Source: Bemisia tabaci
Taxonomy: Eukaryota; Arthropoda; Insecta; Hemiptera; Aleyrodidae
Reading direction: 5' to 3'
Assembly: GCF_918797505.1 (NCBI RefSeq)
Contig: NC_092797.1
Span: 48,520,157-48,584,156 of the forward strand
Length of the DNA: 64,000 nt
The position numbers were made by a program, and so were the translations under genes. How positions within the stretch are numbered: the first letter of the stretch is position 1; every line of letters begins with the position of its first letter. The notes beneath the pieces were generated by a model. It saw nothing but the letters and a program-made list of their open reading frames with translations, had not been told where the DNA came from and did not search any database. Shown here one piece after another: positions 10,948 through 22,292 of the stretch.

Positions 10948-11410
10948 TACAGGGTGATCCGAAAGTTCCGCACCACCCCCAATAACCCCTCAGTCTCACA
11001 ATAACAGCGGTGAGGCTCATAGTGTCCTTCTTATAATTTTCTTGTTTTTGCCGGTTGAAAATGCGGGTGTGATCCCTGCGAAACGTCCCGGGTTTTTTAT
11101 TTTATTTTATGTGTATTATTTGCGGCCTTAGTCCCGTTTTAAGTTGTTTCTTAATAACCCTAGGGTTCTTACCCCTAGAGAGGTGGATTCTCTCACAATT
11201 TTGGGGAGTCAAAATTCTTGGTGAATTCTCTCAAAATTTTGGGGAGTCACAAATTTTAGGTGAATTCTCTCAAAATATTTGGGAATCACAAAAGTCGTTT
11301 CCTTTAACGTAGGAGCATTCACAAAATTTCAAAATTTCCATCTTTTGTTCAAACTTTACAAGGGTGGTACCCTGTGCGCTAGTGGCGCGGGACTTTTGGA
11401 TCACCCTGTA
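10948..11410. mobile_element. MITE, TACAGGGTGATCC-end family, copy 1
   Basis: The left end TACAGGGTGATCCGAAAGTT and the right end ACTTTTGGATCACCCTGTA are near-perfect inverted repeats. TA at both outer edges could be a TA target duplication. The element is 463 bp and holds a 38-39 bp triplet repeat (11182-11296). Ends of this kind are common in insect genomes. A 3' half is at 36575-36687 and a related shorter element at 22098-22292. Confidence 0.7.
11182..11296. repeat. 38-39 bp unit repeated three times
   Basis: Units start at 11182, 11220 and 11259 with the shared core GGTGAATTCTCTCAAAATTT then GGGGAGTCAC. The array lies inside the TACAGGGTG-end MITE, and the third unit is the most diverged. 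Confidence 0.85.
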
Positions 11411-11999
11411 TATTCTTCAGAGTCGCATTCAAGTTATTTTTGGAGGTCAACATTCAGATTTGATTGATTAAAATTTAATTACGTTTTGCGATAATAAACT
11501 ACTACGCTATTTAAGATTTCCGATTTTTTCTTCTCTAGACGAGTCGCCAGGGGACGATGGTCATGAAAATCGTGTTACTTGACCTTAAAACGTGATTAGG
11601 GGTGTAGTTTTCATCTGACCGTCATTATCGATTAATCAATATCGGTGAAAAATTGAGAACAGTGATTCTAGACGTATTTTATGGTTTCAAAAGCTAATTT
11701 TTGATGAACGTGTTTTAATGACTGATCTATGGACTGGCATTTCGATTTTTCGAAAAAAATACTAATTTTGGCTAAAATCTACAAAATATTGCAGTGGTGG
11801 CATCGGTAAAATCTGAGCAGCCTTTATGAATAATGGGGCCCACCACGTAATTTGGATCAAAAATGGGATGAAAGAGGTCTCCCTTCATAAGTTCCCTCGA
11901 GAGGTGCATAATATTCCACATAAAGCCGTGAGGTTCATTCACGACTACCTCTTCTCCTAAATCCCTCCCGACTGGAACTTAACGCGTCACAAAGGCGCA
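11411..11999. other. Non-coding, no feature recognised
   Basis: AT-rich stretch between a MITE and a CpG-rich island. No repeats or coding signals recognised. Confidence 0.4.
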
Positions 12000-12560
12000 A
12001 CAGCGCGCCTCGGAGTGCAAATTGGAACTTATTGAATATCGTGCGATTGATATAATCGTATTGGCATGGAGTAATAACCTAACCTCACATTTCCGAAACG
12101 TCCGTCGCGGTGCATCCCGGGCGGCGATGATGAATTTACAACGCGCGGTTTAATCATTTAGCGCTCCCCGCCAGCCGCCAGCGCGCCGACGATGAGTCGA
12201 GTAATTTGCGCGCAATGGGAACGCCACGCTACCTGGCGGATTACGAACAAATAAAATATTGCGCTTACTACTTATTAAGCAATAATTTAATTGTCTAATA
12301 AATCCCGGCGCGTACAACCCGAGTGTTGTAAACATGTCAGCGATACAAAGTGAGAGGCTCCGGGTCCCTCTCGGAGGGTGACTCGCCCCCCGCGATCGAC
12401 AAGCGTGTCCCCCACCCCCGCCCGACGGGGGATCACCTCTTCTTTATGGCCCCGCTGCATTTTGACTCCTTGCCTTCGTGGCCCTTTTTGAGTTATGCTC
12501 GCGCTTTTTTCTCCCCGCCCCGCGCCGCCTGCCCCTGCGCGGGGCTTGTACACTTGAGAC
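12000..12560. promoter_or_regulatory. CpG-rich low-repeat island, candidate enhancer
   Basis: CpG-containing sequence (ACGCGCGGTTTAATC, GCGCGCAATGGG) is interspersed with TAAT and TTTAAT motifs such as AATAATTTAATTGTC. No MITE falls inside. Open frames at 12287-12721 on both strands are explained by high GC. The call is inference from composition and motif content; species conservation would decide it. Confidence 0.3.
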
Positions 12561-13300
12561 GCAGCAATATGATCCGTGATTCCCGGTCACACGCGCTGTG
12601 CCCCTTCAAATGCCTCCGTTTAATGGGATTCCTCGCCGAGGATCTGATACGAGCAGCGGGTAATCCGCAACAATCGCGAGTTTTTTTCAGGAGGAATATC
12701 TTAACATCGGAAACGTTATGAAGCCATACTGAAATTATAAGACAAAATTTTTTGCCTTTTATGTGGACTCCATGTGGAAGGTTTTATCCAGGGTGGCAAA
12801 ATTTCACGAAATTTAAAATCATAAAACTCTTAAATACAGGATAAATATTTGTGACCTTATCGGTTAATATAGGAAGTGCTACACAAACCAAAACAAATTT
12901 TGTTTTGATTTTTGTACAGTTTGCCCTGCATTCAGCACGAAAAACCGATGGAACAACCGGGAAACAATATTAAAAAAAAAAAAAAAAAATGGTACATGGT
13001 TTTTGTTAACTTCCGGTGTAGATTCATCTGACGGAACAGTGAGACGCTTTCTTGCTCTATGAAATGATGCGAGGTGCTGACGGAGGCAATAGAATCTGCG
13101 GTTCCCTATCCAGTTAATTGAGCGGCAAAATCAAAAGTTTCTTTCTCTCTCTTAAATCGTAATTATGACTCGACGTGATTAAAAGATGAACTAGCGGCCC
13201 CGTCCATTGTTGCCGCACTAGAAAATGGACACTATTATGTCTGACGCACTGAGAAACTTTTTCTGGAGTCCTTGTCCTACAGGTAATCCTAATAATTAGG
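12561..13300. other. Non-coding with an 18-bp poly(A) run
   Basis: An A run sits at 12972-12989. No flanking element was recognised and no coding signal is seen. Confidence 0.45.
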
Positions 13301-13430
13301 CTACATTTTGCAATTAGGAACTATAATTTCTGACGCAGTTTAGCACAAAGTATGTACAATTAGTTTCCCTATGCACATTTTCACAGATGAGTCAGATATT
13401 GTAGTTCCAAATTTAAAAATGTAGTTCAAT
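13301..13430. mobile_element. MITE, CATTTTGCAATT-end family, copy
   Basis: The left end CTACATTTTGCAATTAGG then AACTATAATTTCTGACGC, and the right end GTCAGATATTGTAGTTCC then AAATGTAGTTC, are inverted copies. It is about 130 bp and non-coding. Confidence 0.75.
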
Positions 13431-13786
13431 AGTATTTTCACATCGATCATTAGGTACGACAGGGATCATAATACACCAAATTTGGTCAAGAAATACTTTT
13501 AACGAACTTTGAAAGAACGTCCCGCATTGATGACTCTCGTTAACTTGTCCAGGGGTTTAGGACATTCATCCGGGACGTATTTTTTAAGTTATTTCAAAGC
13601 ACTATCTAAACGAATTTAGTAAAGCGCTGTAACAGAATGTGAATTTTGGAAATAAAAAAAAAAAAAATACGGTCGCTCACGTAATTTGTAATTCTCGAAA
13701 ACTGTGTCTGGGGGTTTCTGGATGGATCAGATTATTCAACGTATTAAAAAAGGAAAGACCTTTAGCGGTGGCGTAGCCAGATATTT

Positions 13787-13924
13787 GGACTGCAATGTCC
13801 AAGAAGGAACTACCATTTCTAATTAATTTAAGAAACAAGAAATGTGCTTTCGTTTCCTTACGTAGATGTGTGTTTTTATGTATAAGCCAGAAATCATAGT
13901 TCCTCATTGCAAAATGCGGTCCAC
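13787..13924. mobile_element. MITE, CATTTTGCAATT-end family, copy
   Basis: The right half (AGCCAGAAATCATAGTTCC then TCATTGCAAAATGCGGTCC) is well preserved. The left end (GGACTGCAATGTCCAAGAAG then GAACTACCATTTCT) is diverged. It overlaps an 88-codon minus-strand frame that is not a gene. Confidence 0.65.
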
Positions 13925-14332
13925 TTTTCATTTTAAGTCCCAAAATGAGAAATTCTTAAAAATCTCTAAAAATGACGTGTTTTCAGGGAAAAATTTTCGG
14001 GAATTTTATGCACTCCGTACAGGATAGGAATTGTGTACTTTGCATGACGTGGCATCGGTCGAAAGCACGCTAGACTAAGTGGCGAGGCAGTGGTCATCTT
14101 TGGCCGGGATCAGAGATTGATGAGAGAATAAACTGCAGCAAGCGGGCAGCACCGTTGATGAGCACCTGTTCCCAGTCAATGATACCGTCTTAAAAACCGA
14201 TCCGATATTATTTTCTAATTTGCCGCGCCTTTTTCCCACGCCTCGCGCACCACCATGACGTCAACGCGGGCTGACTGTCTCAACGCCTACCTCGCGCTCT
14301 GATTTTCCGGAAGGGTACCGATGGCGAAAGTA
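13925..14332. other. Non-coding, no feature recognised
   Basis: Mildly CpG-rich toward the end (14220-14310). No repeat or RNA gene recognised. Confidence 0.4.
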
Positions 14333-14551
14333 GGAAACCACGTATCTCCACAGCGGTGGCTCAAAATCTCTGCTCTTATATTATTTTCGAAGAGAAATAA
14401 GTCAACTATGTAGTTTGTAATTTCTTCGAAATATTCTGCTGGTAGAGAGGAAAAATCCAGGAAATTATCAAGAAACTGAGTTGACTATTTTTACATTACA
14501 AAAAAAATTAAGTATGACCGGAAATCTGCGCAAACGAAGATATGTGGTTCC
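14333..14551. mobile_element. MITE, GGAACCACATATC-end family, copy 1
   Basis: The left end GGAAACCACGTATCTCC and the right end GATATGTGGTTCC are inverted. The interior arms AAATAAGTCAACTATGTAG and GAGTTGACTA pair as well. Relatives are at 41633-41860, 44614-44876 and a left portion at 25337-25420. Confidence 0.65.
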
Positions 14552-14907
14552 ACATTCTAGCTATAAATATATAGTACAATAACACAAAACGGCGTAATAC
14601 CTTCCATGTTTTGTAGGAGAGGTAAATTTGAAATTTAAGCAATCGCGTTTCTTTTTTATAATTTCAGTCCATACAAAGGGTCGTTTACTTATGCATGAAT
14701 GACACAAAAAATGAAAAGACGCTCAATTCCATGATACAAAATTCACTAAAACTCTATACACCTCTTTGGTGTAACAGGACTTAATTATCTTTCAAGAAAT
14801 TCCCACCTTGTTATACCTGAACCGGATATACCTGAACCGGATAAACCTCTATATTTGCCTCTGCTAAAGGCTCTTAGATTTTTCCTGTGTACGATTAGTA
14901 TCTTGAT

Positions 14908-15300
14908 TTATTTTGCGAGGAAGGATCTATACTTTTAAAGGATGCCTGCCATTCCTAATACGTTCAATTTCGTATAATACTGTGCAACACCTCTGTTGTG
15001 AAATAGTTGCTTCAGGCGCCGCCGCGCCGCACAGCGGGCGGGCGAGCGGTCAGCGCGAAACGCGCATTGGCGCCTACAAACCTAACTGGATACTTCAAGC
15101 ATTGTGCAATGCGTGCAGTATCCACTTAGGTTTGTAGGCGCCAGTGAGCCTCTCGCGCTGGCAGCTGCAGCACGCCGCACCGTTCTGTTAGGCTTTAATA
15201 TTTATACTCGCATAGTCAGCGTTTTTTAACTCATGATGTTGATATGTTTGCACACTCTGCATTGATTCTTCTCGTTTAAATTGATGAGGAAAAAATGTGT
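14908..15300. mobile_element. Hairpin-core element, copy 1 (+ orientation)
   Basis: About 390 bp that reappears, inverted, at 30285-30700. Shared blocks include ATCTTGATTTATTTTGCGAGG (cut at 20 here: TCTTGATTTATTTTGCGAGG), GGATGCCTGCCATTCCTAA, GAAATAGTTGCTTCAG, a GC-rich GCCGCCGCGCCGC segment and TTTGCACACTCTGCATTGAT. The core is a 74-bp imperfect hairpin at 15069-15142. The outer ends are set only by where the two copies stop matching. A 3' half of a CACTGG element starts right after it. Confidence 0.65.
15069..15142. repeat. 74-bp imperfect hairpin
   Basis: GGCGCCTACAAACCTAACTG on the left pairs with the complement on the right, which ends TTAGGTTTGTAGGCGCC, with a few mismatches near the centre. 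It corresponds to the perfect 76-bp palindrome at 30423-30498. Confidence 0.85.
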
Positions 15301-15303
15301 ATC

Positions 15304-15406
15304 AAGCTAGATTCTGATTGAATCAAGAGTACTTTTTCTTGTCGATGTTTTTAAGAGTCTGGACTCTAGATCCATTGTGTTTTTTTTTTTTTTTTTTTTT
15401 CCAGTG
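15304..15406. mobile_element. CACTGG-end MITE, 3' half
   Basis: AAGCTAGATTCTGATTGAAT through GGACTCTAGATCCATTGTGT, a 21-base T run (15380-15400) and terminal CCAGTG match the 3' half of the elements at 24370, 36039 and 50263. The 5' half is absent, so this is a truncated copy abutting the hairpin-core element. Confidence 0.75.
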
Positions 15407-15539
15407 CGCCATTTGATCGGAAATCGATGGAAATTTTAGCGTGTATCCAGGCCTCTAATGTGATCGATTCGCATATCCGGGGCTTTTTTCTCCGAGTGTG
15501 CAGCAGTCAACAGACCCACGGAATCCGATCCGAACGTGA

Positions 15540-16160
15540 TGAGCAGGCACCACGATAAAACGGTCGATTATCTGTTTGATTAGGGCGCTAATTCGATGAT
15601 CCGGCCGAGGCCGTGCGGGGGTGGGCGGGGGGGGGGGGGCACGGAGCTAATGAGGTCGCGGGCCCGGAAGCGGGAAGTGGGAAGCGGGGCTCCGGTGCGC
15701 TGCGCCGGGACGCCGGGGCGGCCCCCGGGGAGCTGACATGCGTGTCACCTACCAACCAGGCGCCTGCTCCGCGCCGACCAATCCGCGGCGCCCGCCCAGC
15801 CGCCCTCCGGTCGCCCTGTCAACGGAATCCACCTATAATAAATTGTAAGAGACCCTGCGCTCCCGGAATATTAATAGCGCCCTCCCCCCCGTCCGCCCCC
15901 GCTCGCTCTAATTTTCGTCCCGAAATATAAACACCGACTCGGCGTGCATTATTATGCATGTGAAATAAAAATCGGGGGAGTTGATTACCCGGGGATCCGC
16001 GGAAAGTTTTAATCCCCCGCCGAGAAAAGAGTAGTTAAAAGTTTTAATGAAAAGCGTCATAACTTGACGCACGGGCCGCGGCGAACGCAATGCACCAAGA
16101 ACGGAGTTTCGGTTCGGACGAGGCGCGCATTCGCTTTCGGTGATTTATAACGGGGCTCAT
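15540..16160. promoter_or_regulatory. CpG-rich island with homeodomain-like motifs
   Basis: High GC with abundant CpG and a G run near 15628-15638, then AATATTAATAGCG, TATTATGCATG, GTTTTAATCCC and GAAAGTTTTAATG motifs. No MITE interrupts it. It may be an enhancer or promoter-proximal element, but no transcription start or initiator can be assigned. A 105-codon + frame here is explained by GC content. Confidence 0.35.
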
Positions 16161-16416
16161 TCGAGGCTCTGAATTTGCGTATTTTTAGTGGGAAAATGAA
16201 TCCCGAATCTAATCGGAGTTAGTACTTTACGTCGGATACAGCATTCAGATACCTAGGATCGGTAGTTGATAAACAACCAAACTTAACTTAATTCAACCTA
16301 ATCTAACATGACACTGTTGAAAATACTAATACTCTGGTCCAATATTGAAGATTATATCGACTCAACTTTGACGCTTATTTCTAGTGTAACTTGACTATAT
16401 CTATATGCATATTGCT

Positions 16417-16561
16417 CTAATTGAAGTATATCATATAATTAGGGACCTACTATCTATGGTTTATTTTAGAATAAATATACATGCCATTAACAGATTATGC
16501 AGTTAGGTGATATTTTAAATGAGCTGGAAATGGTAGTTCCTTCTAGTGAAGTGTAGCTCAA
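16417..16561. mobile_element. MITE, CATTTTGCAATT-end family, degraded copy
   Basis: AATTAGGGACCTACTATCTAT on the left (AATTAGGGACCTACTATC) and GAGCTGGAAATGGTAGTTCC on the right resemble the inner ends of this family. The outer ends are decayed. Confidence 0.4.
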
Positions 16562-17475
16562 TGGACTCGAATTGTTTTAAAATTACCCTAAATTACCACT
16601 TAATTTGTTTGACATACATCGTTTTTAAGTCAATGATTTGACTCCATATACGCACAAATTCAAAAAATATTAATTTATTTACTTTTTCCACTCTTTTTTG
16701 TACATATTTAAGCGTTTCTCCTACATAGGCACAATCCCCAACTATGATTGATCTTTTTAAGCAACATTTTAAGACATTTCAATGTTAAATATTAAACACC
16801 AATTGTTTTAAATTATAAATTACCAGAGGGCTACGACTTCTGACCTCTTCGCGGTCCAACCCTCTGAAGCGCCTCGCGCCTCAGGCGTTACGCGGTACAC
16901 ATGTCATACCATAGAATTTTATGCTTTTATAGGTATGATATGATATCAATATGATACTTTATCCTCCGACAAAAAGGGTACGGGTAGCGTCTGAAAAATC
17001 GATTCAACCGCTAATTGATTATCCCCTTGTCCTGTCGAATTTCGGGACGTATAGCATCTGCTTTGCACGCAGCTTCCGCCAAAAAATCGGCGTGACCCAG
17101 TGACCCAAATGAGTTGCACCCTTACAAGCGAACGACCACCCTTAAAAACACAGTCGACGCCTCTTGTAAAGGGCGAGGGGCGAGGATAATAAGAAGAACA
17201 TAAATAGGCGGCTTGAGGGGGTGAGACCTTGCATCCCCTCGAGTGACACCTCTGAGCTTCCCTATATCAGTGTAGCCACATTGGTATCCGAGTTTCGAAA
17301 ATATTTCAACCTGCGTGACGCGTGCATTTTCTAAAGGTAAATAAATTATTTTAAAATATTTAATCTCAAATTTCTTGTTTCTTCAAGATGAATCTAGAGA
17401 AGAAGTCAGCGAACATTCTGATATCGAACAAGTTTTGCTAAATGGGTTTATTGCACGCAAAAGAAACATAAGCCA
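16562..17475. other. Non-coding, no feature recognised
   Basis: AT-rich with a GC-richer patch at 16825-16900. No recognised repeat or gene. Confidence 0.4.
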
Positions 17476-17733
17476 ACTTTGCCATACTAAGGAAAAACGC
17501 CGTATGAACCTTTAGACGTTGCCATATTGCCTTTGATGAAATGCAAAATTTCAGGGAAATCTGAGAATATTTTTCCTCCAATCTCTTCGAGAATTTTATT
17601 TGTGATCAGATCTAAATGTTCTGAAAATTTCAAGAGGAAATATTCATGATTATCGTTAAAAATAAACATTTTACTGGAGGAAATTTGGCAACCCTCGAAT
17701 GTTCATACGATGTTTTTCCTGAGCACGGCAGAA
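17476..17733. mobile_element. MITE, CTGCCGTGCTAAGG-end family, copy 1
   Basis: The left end (GCCATACTAAGGAAAAACG then CCGTATGAACC) and right end (GTTCATACGATGTTTTTCC then TGAGCACGGCAG) are inverted over about 38 bp, and GTTGCCATATT pairs with AATTTGGCAAC. It is about 258 bp. Other copies are at 28658, 31039 and 34868 with nearly equal length. Confidence 0.75.
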
Positions 17734-17813
17734 CTGAACTGACATTCCACGAGTGAAATCGCACAAAAATCACGTTAGGGACATCAAAAAAGTCTGAATG
17801 CCACTCCTTATCA

Positions 17814-17916
17814 CGCAATCTCCGTAATTTGTAACACGATTTTTTCAAATTTTACCGCGTCAGCATCAGGTCTTTTTTCTTAGTAATAAAGCGTGTTACA
17901 AACTACACGGATTGCG
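17814..17916. repeat. Foldback, about 24-bp arms
   Basis: CGCAATCTCCGTAATTTG then TAACACG on the left pairs with CGTGTTACAAACTACACGG then ATTGCG on the right, over a loop of roughly 50 bp. Confidence 0.6.
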
Positions 17917-18618
17917 CGCTGAGGACCAGATTTTAGAATTACCTGATGTGTCAATCGTAATTTTTGTGCAATTTTACCTTTAGAGAGTCTAATTATTTTG
18001 CTCTATCTCTTACAACAGAGCCATTACCAATTTTTTTTTTAAATTTTCGGCAAAAAAGAATCAATTACGCACGTCTAGTTGCCTACCTGTAAAATGAAAA
18101 AGGAGCAAAAACATGAAACAAAAAAAAAGGAAGCCTTAACATTTTCATATCAGTATCTAGGGGTGTGAGTGTTAACCGCAACAGATGCCTTGGTTTGGCA
18201 ACATTCATGTCGCGTCACTTACGGAACTAATCTCAAATTACTTTTCCCCATACATTAAACTTTGCCACCCCTTCTTCTCCTCTTCACAGGGATTCTCCTG
18301 CAATCTCTGTTGAATTTGGTATGCGTTATTATTCCCCAGGGGCCGTCGGCAATTCTTCCTCTGAGGAGTGGATTTTAACATTGTAGCCGATTGAAGGAGT
18401 AAAAAAAGACGGAAAGAAATGTAGGAGACCCCGTAAAACACGTCATAAAAACGTAACTTCCCTTTAAAAAAGAGTTTTGACTAAATTTAATAGCTTAGAT
18501 GGGATTGCGCGCTACCGATTGACTACGTACCTTGCGTCGGGAACATTGTCGCTTGAGAGGAAAATATTGACTTGCATCGGAAATAAACGACTCGGAGGAT
18601 ATCGTTATTCCTCTGGCG
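17917..18618. other. Non-coding, no feature recognised
   Basis: AT-rich sequence; a 67-codon minus-strand frame at 18238-18441 has no domain. Nothing further recognised. Confidence 0.4.
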
Positions 18619-18708
18619 TAAGGACGTATCTCAATTTCCACGCGAGTCACGGTCTCTGTGTAACTCTATGACTTTCAGGGCTCATGTTGAAATAGGTTTA
18701 CGCTCTTA
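18619..18708. repeat. GGGCTCATG foldback family, copy 2
   Basis: The left arm AAGGACGTATCTCAATTTCC then ACGCGAGTC and the right arm CAGGGCTCATGTTGAAATAG then GTTTACGCTCTT are the same arms as at 10573-10660. A flanking GAGGAGCGACGA is shared with the copy at 58277-58374, so the mobile unit may extend beyond the arms. Confidence 0.55.
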
Positions 18709-19058
18709 CTTTTGAGGAGCGACGATATAGGGAACTTTCACAGCTTATACTGTAAGTCGTCAATGCAGTCTCATAGAACAGAGACAATGATGTTTTTACA
18801 TTTTTATGGTAATTTAGGGCTCAAACCCCCTCGTAATGTATCCTCAAAATTTTATTCTCATTATTACAATGCTTAAAATGTGAAAAAATGGCAATTTTTT
18901 CCAAAGGAACTTCTTTTAAAAAAGCTATCATGCTCTAGGTTTGAATCGCAAAACCTGCAACACATTGTAACAATAAGTTATGAGAGCTGTAGTGTTCGTT
19001 AAATCTATCTCTACTTACTAACAGTAAGTTACTGTGTTCTACTTGTTTTGACCGCCCA

Positions 19059-19114
<56 letters not shown>

Positions 19115-19967
19115 CTTTAGCAGTGCATGGCAGATTAGGTTCACTAAAACACAGAATTTTTCAGCAGAATACCTATTCCCACTATTCTAATAGTTTGGAT
19201 CCCTTTCATATAAAACATCCCTACATATATGTGATCCAAGAATTGTAAGTCTTGCTCAGAGAGCCGGTAAAAAGTTCAAGTAGCTTGTATCTAATCTCTC
19301 TTGTATCGTTCCTTGAGCTACGAACTTATAACGATATAATTCGGCTATATGATTTGAAATTTTGGAGTGATAATTTGTGGCTGCGTAGAAGACTGTATGG
19401 TCGTACAAAACTCATTCCAAAGGTGGGTACGAATATCTCAATTGTAAGTTTTTCGGCAGTAAGGCTCCTCCTTTGGACGGTCTCACTAATATTTTTGTAA
19501 ATACTACTGATGGATCGCATTACTTTTTCACCGTAAAAACACGACTTTGTGACACGCGCAACCAACTCATTAAGCAACTTGCAGCATATCCCGGCACATC
19601 CGCCGACGAGGACGACATCCAAGGACTTTAATCGTGTACAGAGGCTTTTATGTATTACCAGAGGGCGATGCGGCGTGAGTAGTTGGGTGACACTACTTTA
19701 TGGAAGCATGCGCACCGCGCTGGTATTGTACATGCGTACAAGCTACACCGCTTACCACTTCCCGACGTCCCAATAGCCCAGCCTCTACCTACCATACAGT
19801 CTTCCCATATTTATCATCCTTCTTCATTCCTCTTCAGTTCACTCACACCAGCATAATTCAGCTCTGGAGGCTCAGCTGCCATATCATCCAAGAAATTAAT
19901 GTAAATCCTTGTCTACTAATTCATTTTGCTCAGAAATATTCTTCTGAAAAAGGATCATCCATGGTTT
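18709..19967. other. Non-coding with a 53-bp poly(A) run
   Basis: An uninterrupted A run occupies 19060-19112. It creates poly-Lys and poly-Phe frames on the two strands that should be ignored. I found no SINE or retrogene body upstream of it and no target duplication. Confidence 0.6.
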
Positions 19968-20134
19968 CAGAGGCGTGGTGTGCTTTGAGATGCGTCGATT
20001 GATCAGTCATTTAAACTTATGGAAAGGGATTGATGAACGAACAGAATGTTCGCAAGGAGCACCTTAATAATCGATTCTTTACCACAGCTTCAAATGGAGA
20101 AACATCGATAATCGATAGTTCACGCCTCGACACT
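19968..20134. mobile_element. hAT-like hairpin MITE, copy 1
   Basis: A 167-bp element of the family defined at 49892. The left end is CAGAGGCGTGGTGTGC and the right end ACGCCTCGACACTG, both mutated. TCATTTAAACTTATGG and CCACAGCTTCAAATGG are the inner arms. It is flanked by CATGGTTT (19960-19967) and CATGGTTC (20135-20142), 7 of 8 identical, consistent with an 8-bp hAT duplication. Confidence 0.75.
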
Positions 20135-20281
20135 GCATGGTTCTTGTTCATAGTCGTTCCTGAAACACCTTCTTTCCTAGGGCGGTCCTATTTGGTTTAA
20201 GGAATCCCTCACACTAGCATCATAAAAAGGACAATTTTGTTCCCAATATCGAGTGAAATTCAAGAATGTAACTTTGGAAAT

Positions 20282-20310
20282 GGATCCTTGCGAGGGATTA
20301 CAATGATTTG
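20282..20310. repeat. End fragment shared with foldback at 53872
   Basis: GGATCCTTGCGAGGGATTAC then AATGATTTGC matches the arm of the foldback at 53872-54024. No inverted partner was found downstream. Confidence 0.45.
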
Positions 20311-21656
20311 CCTCCGGAAAGAGTACAAAATTCGGAAAATTTTTTCATGATTTTGACGAATTTTAAGGTCCTTAAAAATTAACAAAACTCGTAAAACATT
20401 TTCGTTCGAATTTTTGACTTTCCGGACTGGTAGATGGTTGCAATCCTGTTCAAGAAACCTTTTTCCAAAGTTTTTCTCGCTGAATTTTTCCGAGGTCTTA
20501 AAAATTACTCTTTAGCAGGTTTTATAATAAAGATCACCTTGTATGTATAGCTCCCTTAATAACAACTTAAATCATGTGCGGCTTCTTGGTAAAAGAGGCT
20601 GCTTATGGGACTTCGGTAAATACGACCTTCGTAAACGATCGTATTACATATTGGGGTAAATCGTTAAATCTTCAACGTTTTATTTCAACGCGTTTTGTAT
20701 TGCTCGTTTGAATAATAGTGGGGAGCATACTAAAAAATTTTCCGCGTAACATATTCTCAAGTGCAGCTGAAAAGTGGCAACGCCCAAAACCACTACTTGC
20801 TTACAGTGATTTATTTTTCATATAACTTAATCCTTCATATTGATTTCGCTGGGGCTCTCCCCGTAGCTCCTCTCATTACATCTCCACCTCCCGTCAATAT
20901 GCTGGAATCTATTGTTTGTAATTAATGGAGGGTCCATTTATTTGCCCATCGTACATTTATCCTGCGTTTACCGTGCGGTTCCGCCTGTCGTAATGTTGGT
21001 GGGAAGTCGCCACTTGACAGATTCCATTTTTGAAGCTTTTTCTTGGCAATTTAATAAACCCTTTTTCAAAGTCATAATCATTTTTTAATCGTCAACCTCT
21101 ACAGCTCTCTCTTGCCGCACAGAAAAATTGCAATGGTAGCGGCTACCAGGCTGTCCAACTGTACAGTTGGAAATGTCCGTGGTTTTAGTTACACTCGTTT
21201 AATTTCTTAAGGATCCACCAAATATTTGTGGTTAAAAAACTGAAACCTTAGGTGCTTGGAGTCATCTCAGCGAGTGTCCTGCTGACCTATACCCACGTTA
21301 TCCTCTACATTTATACCAATAATGTAGTTATGACTTGCGAGTAGCTGGCGTATTGGATTTTCAACCACGAATTTGGAGTGCATTCCCAGCCGTCCGTGAC
21401 TAGTTTTTCTACAGATTTAGAGTTTTTCATCGAATTAAACTTGGTGAATGTATGTGAGAGATTCGATCAGTTTAGCTGTGAGTAAATTTTACCAAAATGC
21501 ATGAAATTTATGCAAATTCGAGTTACTTTGTGCTTTACTTCCCGTATCATCCCGCAATGAAAGTTACTTCTCCTAACTGTGTATGTGCGATCTCGAAGAA
21601 ATCTAGTGGCGCAACTTCTGGTACACTGCAGGTAGTGTTAACCATATCTCTAGTCT
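20311..21656. other. Non-coding, no feature recognised
   Basis: AT-rich with no recognised repeats. A moderately CpG-containing stretch at 20870-21010 is a weak candidate regulatory segment. Confidence 0.35.
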
Positions 21657-21852
21657 GTTGGAGTTTTTAGCCAATGTGCGTTAAAAATTCAGCATAAAGC
21701 TGAAAATCTTAATACAGAGTTCGAGCAAAGTTTTTCCTCAAAGAGATACACATCTCTTTAAAGGAAAACTGCTCGAACGAGCTTTTTCCGTCTGTGCTGA
21801 GATTTTCAGCTTTATGCTGAATTTTTAACGCACGTTGGCTAAAAACTCCAAC
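21657..21852. repeat. 196-bp foldback with long arms
   Basis: GTTGGAGTTTTTAGCCAATG then TGCGTTAAAAATTCAGC on the left pairs with the complementary arm ending TTGGCTAAAAACTCCAAC. Inner segments AAGCTGAAAATCT and TTCGAGCA also pair, so nearly the full length folds. A 77-codon minus-strand frame runs through the right arm (21709-21942) but matches nothing I recognise. Confidence 0.8.
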
Positions 21853-22097
21853 GTACTGTCGTACGAGTGCGTCTACCGCAATCAGTTTGTATATCTCTAG
21901 TAGATCTATTAGAAGTGTGTTTAACACCTTCTTTATAGTCAAAGAATAATCTTTCGAAGAAAAGGAATTTTAAACCTTTGAACAAAAGGGAGGCTTGTCG
22001 ACAATTTTACGAAGAATGGGAGAACGGCTCAATAAGTTTTTCAAGTACAAAAAGTCCATCGGTTTATCAAAACTTCAATTCTGCACTTACTGCTCTA

Positions 22098-22292
22098 TAT
22101 AGGGTGATTCATAAGTACCTCTTGCACACGGCTTGTAACTTTCAAACAAATGGAAATAGAGACATGAAATTCGGTGAGCTAGGCAAAAAAGCGACTTTTA
22201 GGACCCCCTAAAATTTTGAAGGGATCCTCCAGAAAAGAAGGAAGAGCTCTTGGGATTATATGGATGGTTAAGAACTTTTGGATCACCCTGTA
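22098..22292. mobile_element. MITE, CAGGGTGATCC-end family, short relative
   Basis: The left end TATAGGGTGATTCATAAGT and right end ACTTTTGGATCACCCTGTA are inverted and match the ends at 10948-11410. The 195-bp interior differs. Confidence 0.6.

Noticed and set aside
11182..11296. CRISPR-like regular repeat spacing
   Set aside because: Contiguous tandem units with no spacers in eukaryotic DNA, so not a CRISPR array.
13268..13288. Possible + strand ratchet point TCCTACAG|GTAATC at 13282/13283
   Set aside because: The 5' motif is weak and there is no GTAAG within the next 80 nt.
18070..18105. Minus-strand ACAG|GTAGGC junction near 18086
   Set aside because: Weak 5' motif, purines in the tract, and opposite strand.
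19048..19248. Frame with a long poly-Lys tract (and poly-Phe on the other strand)
   Set aside because: Produced by the 53-bp A run.
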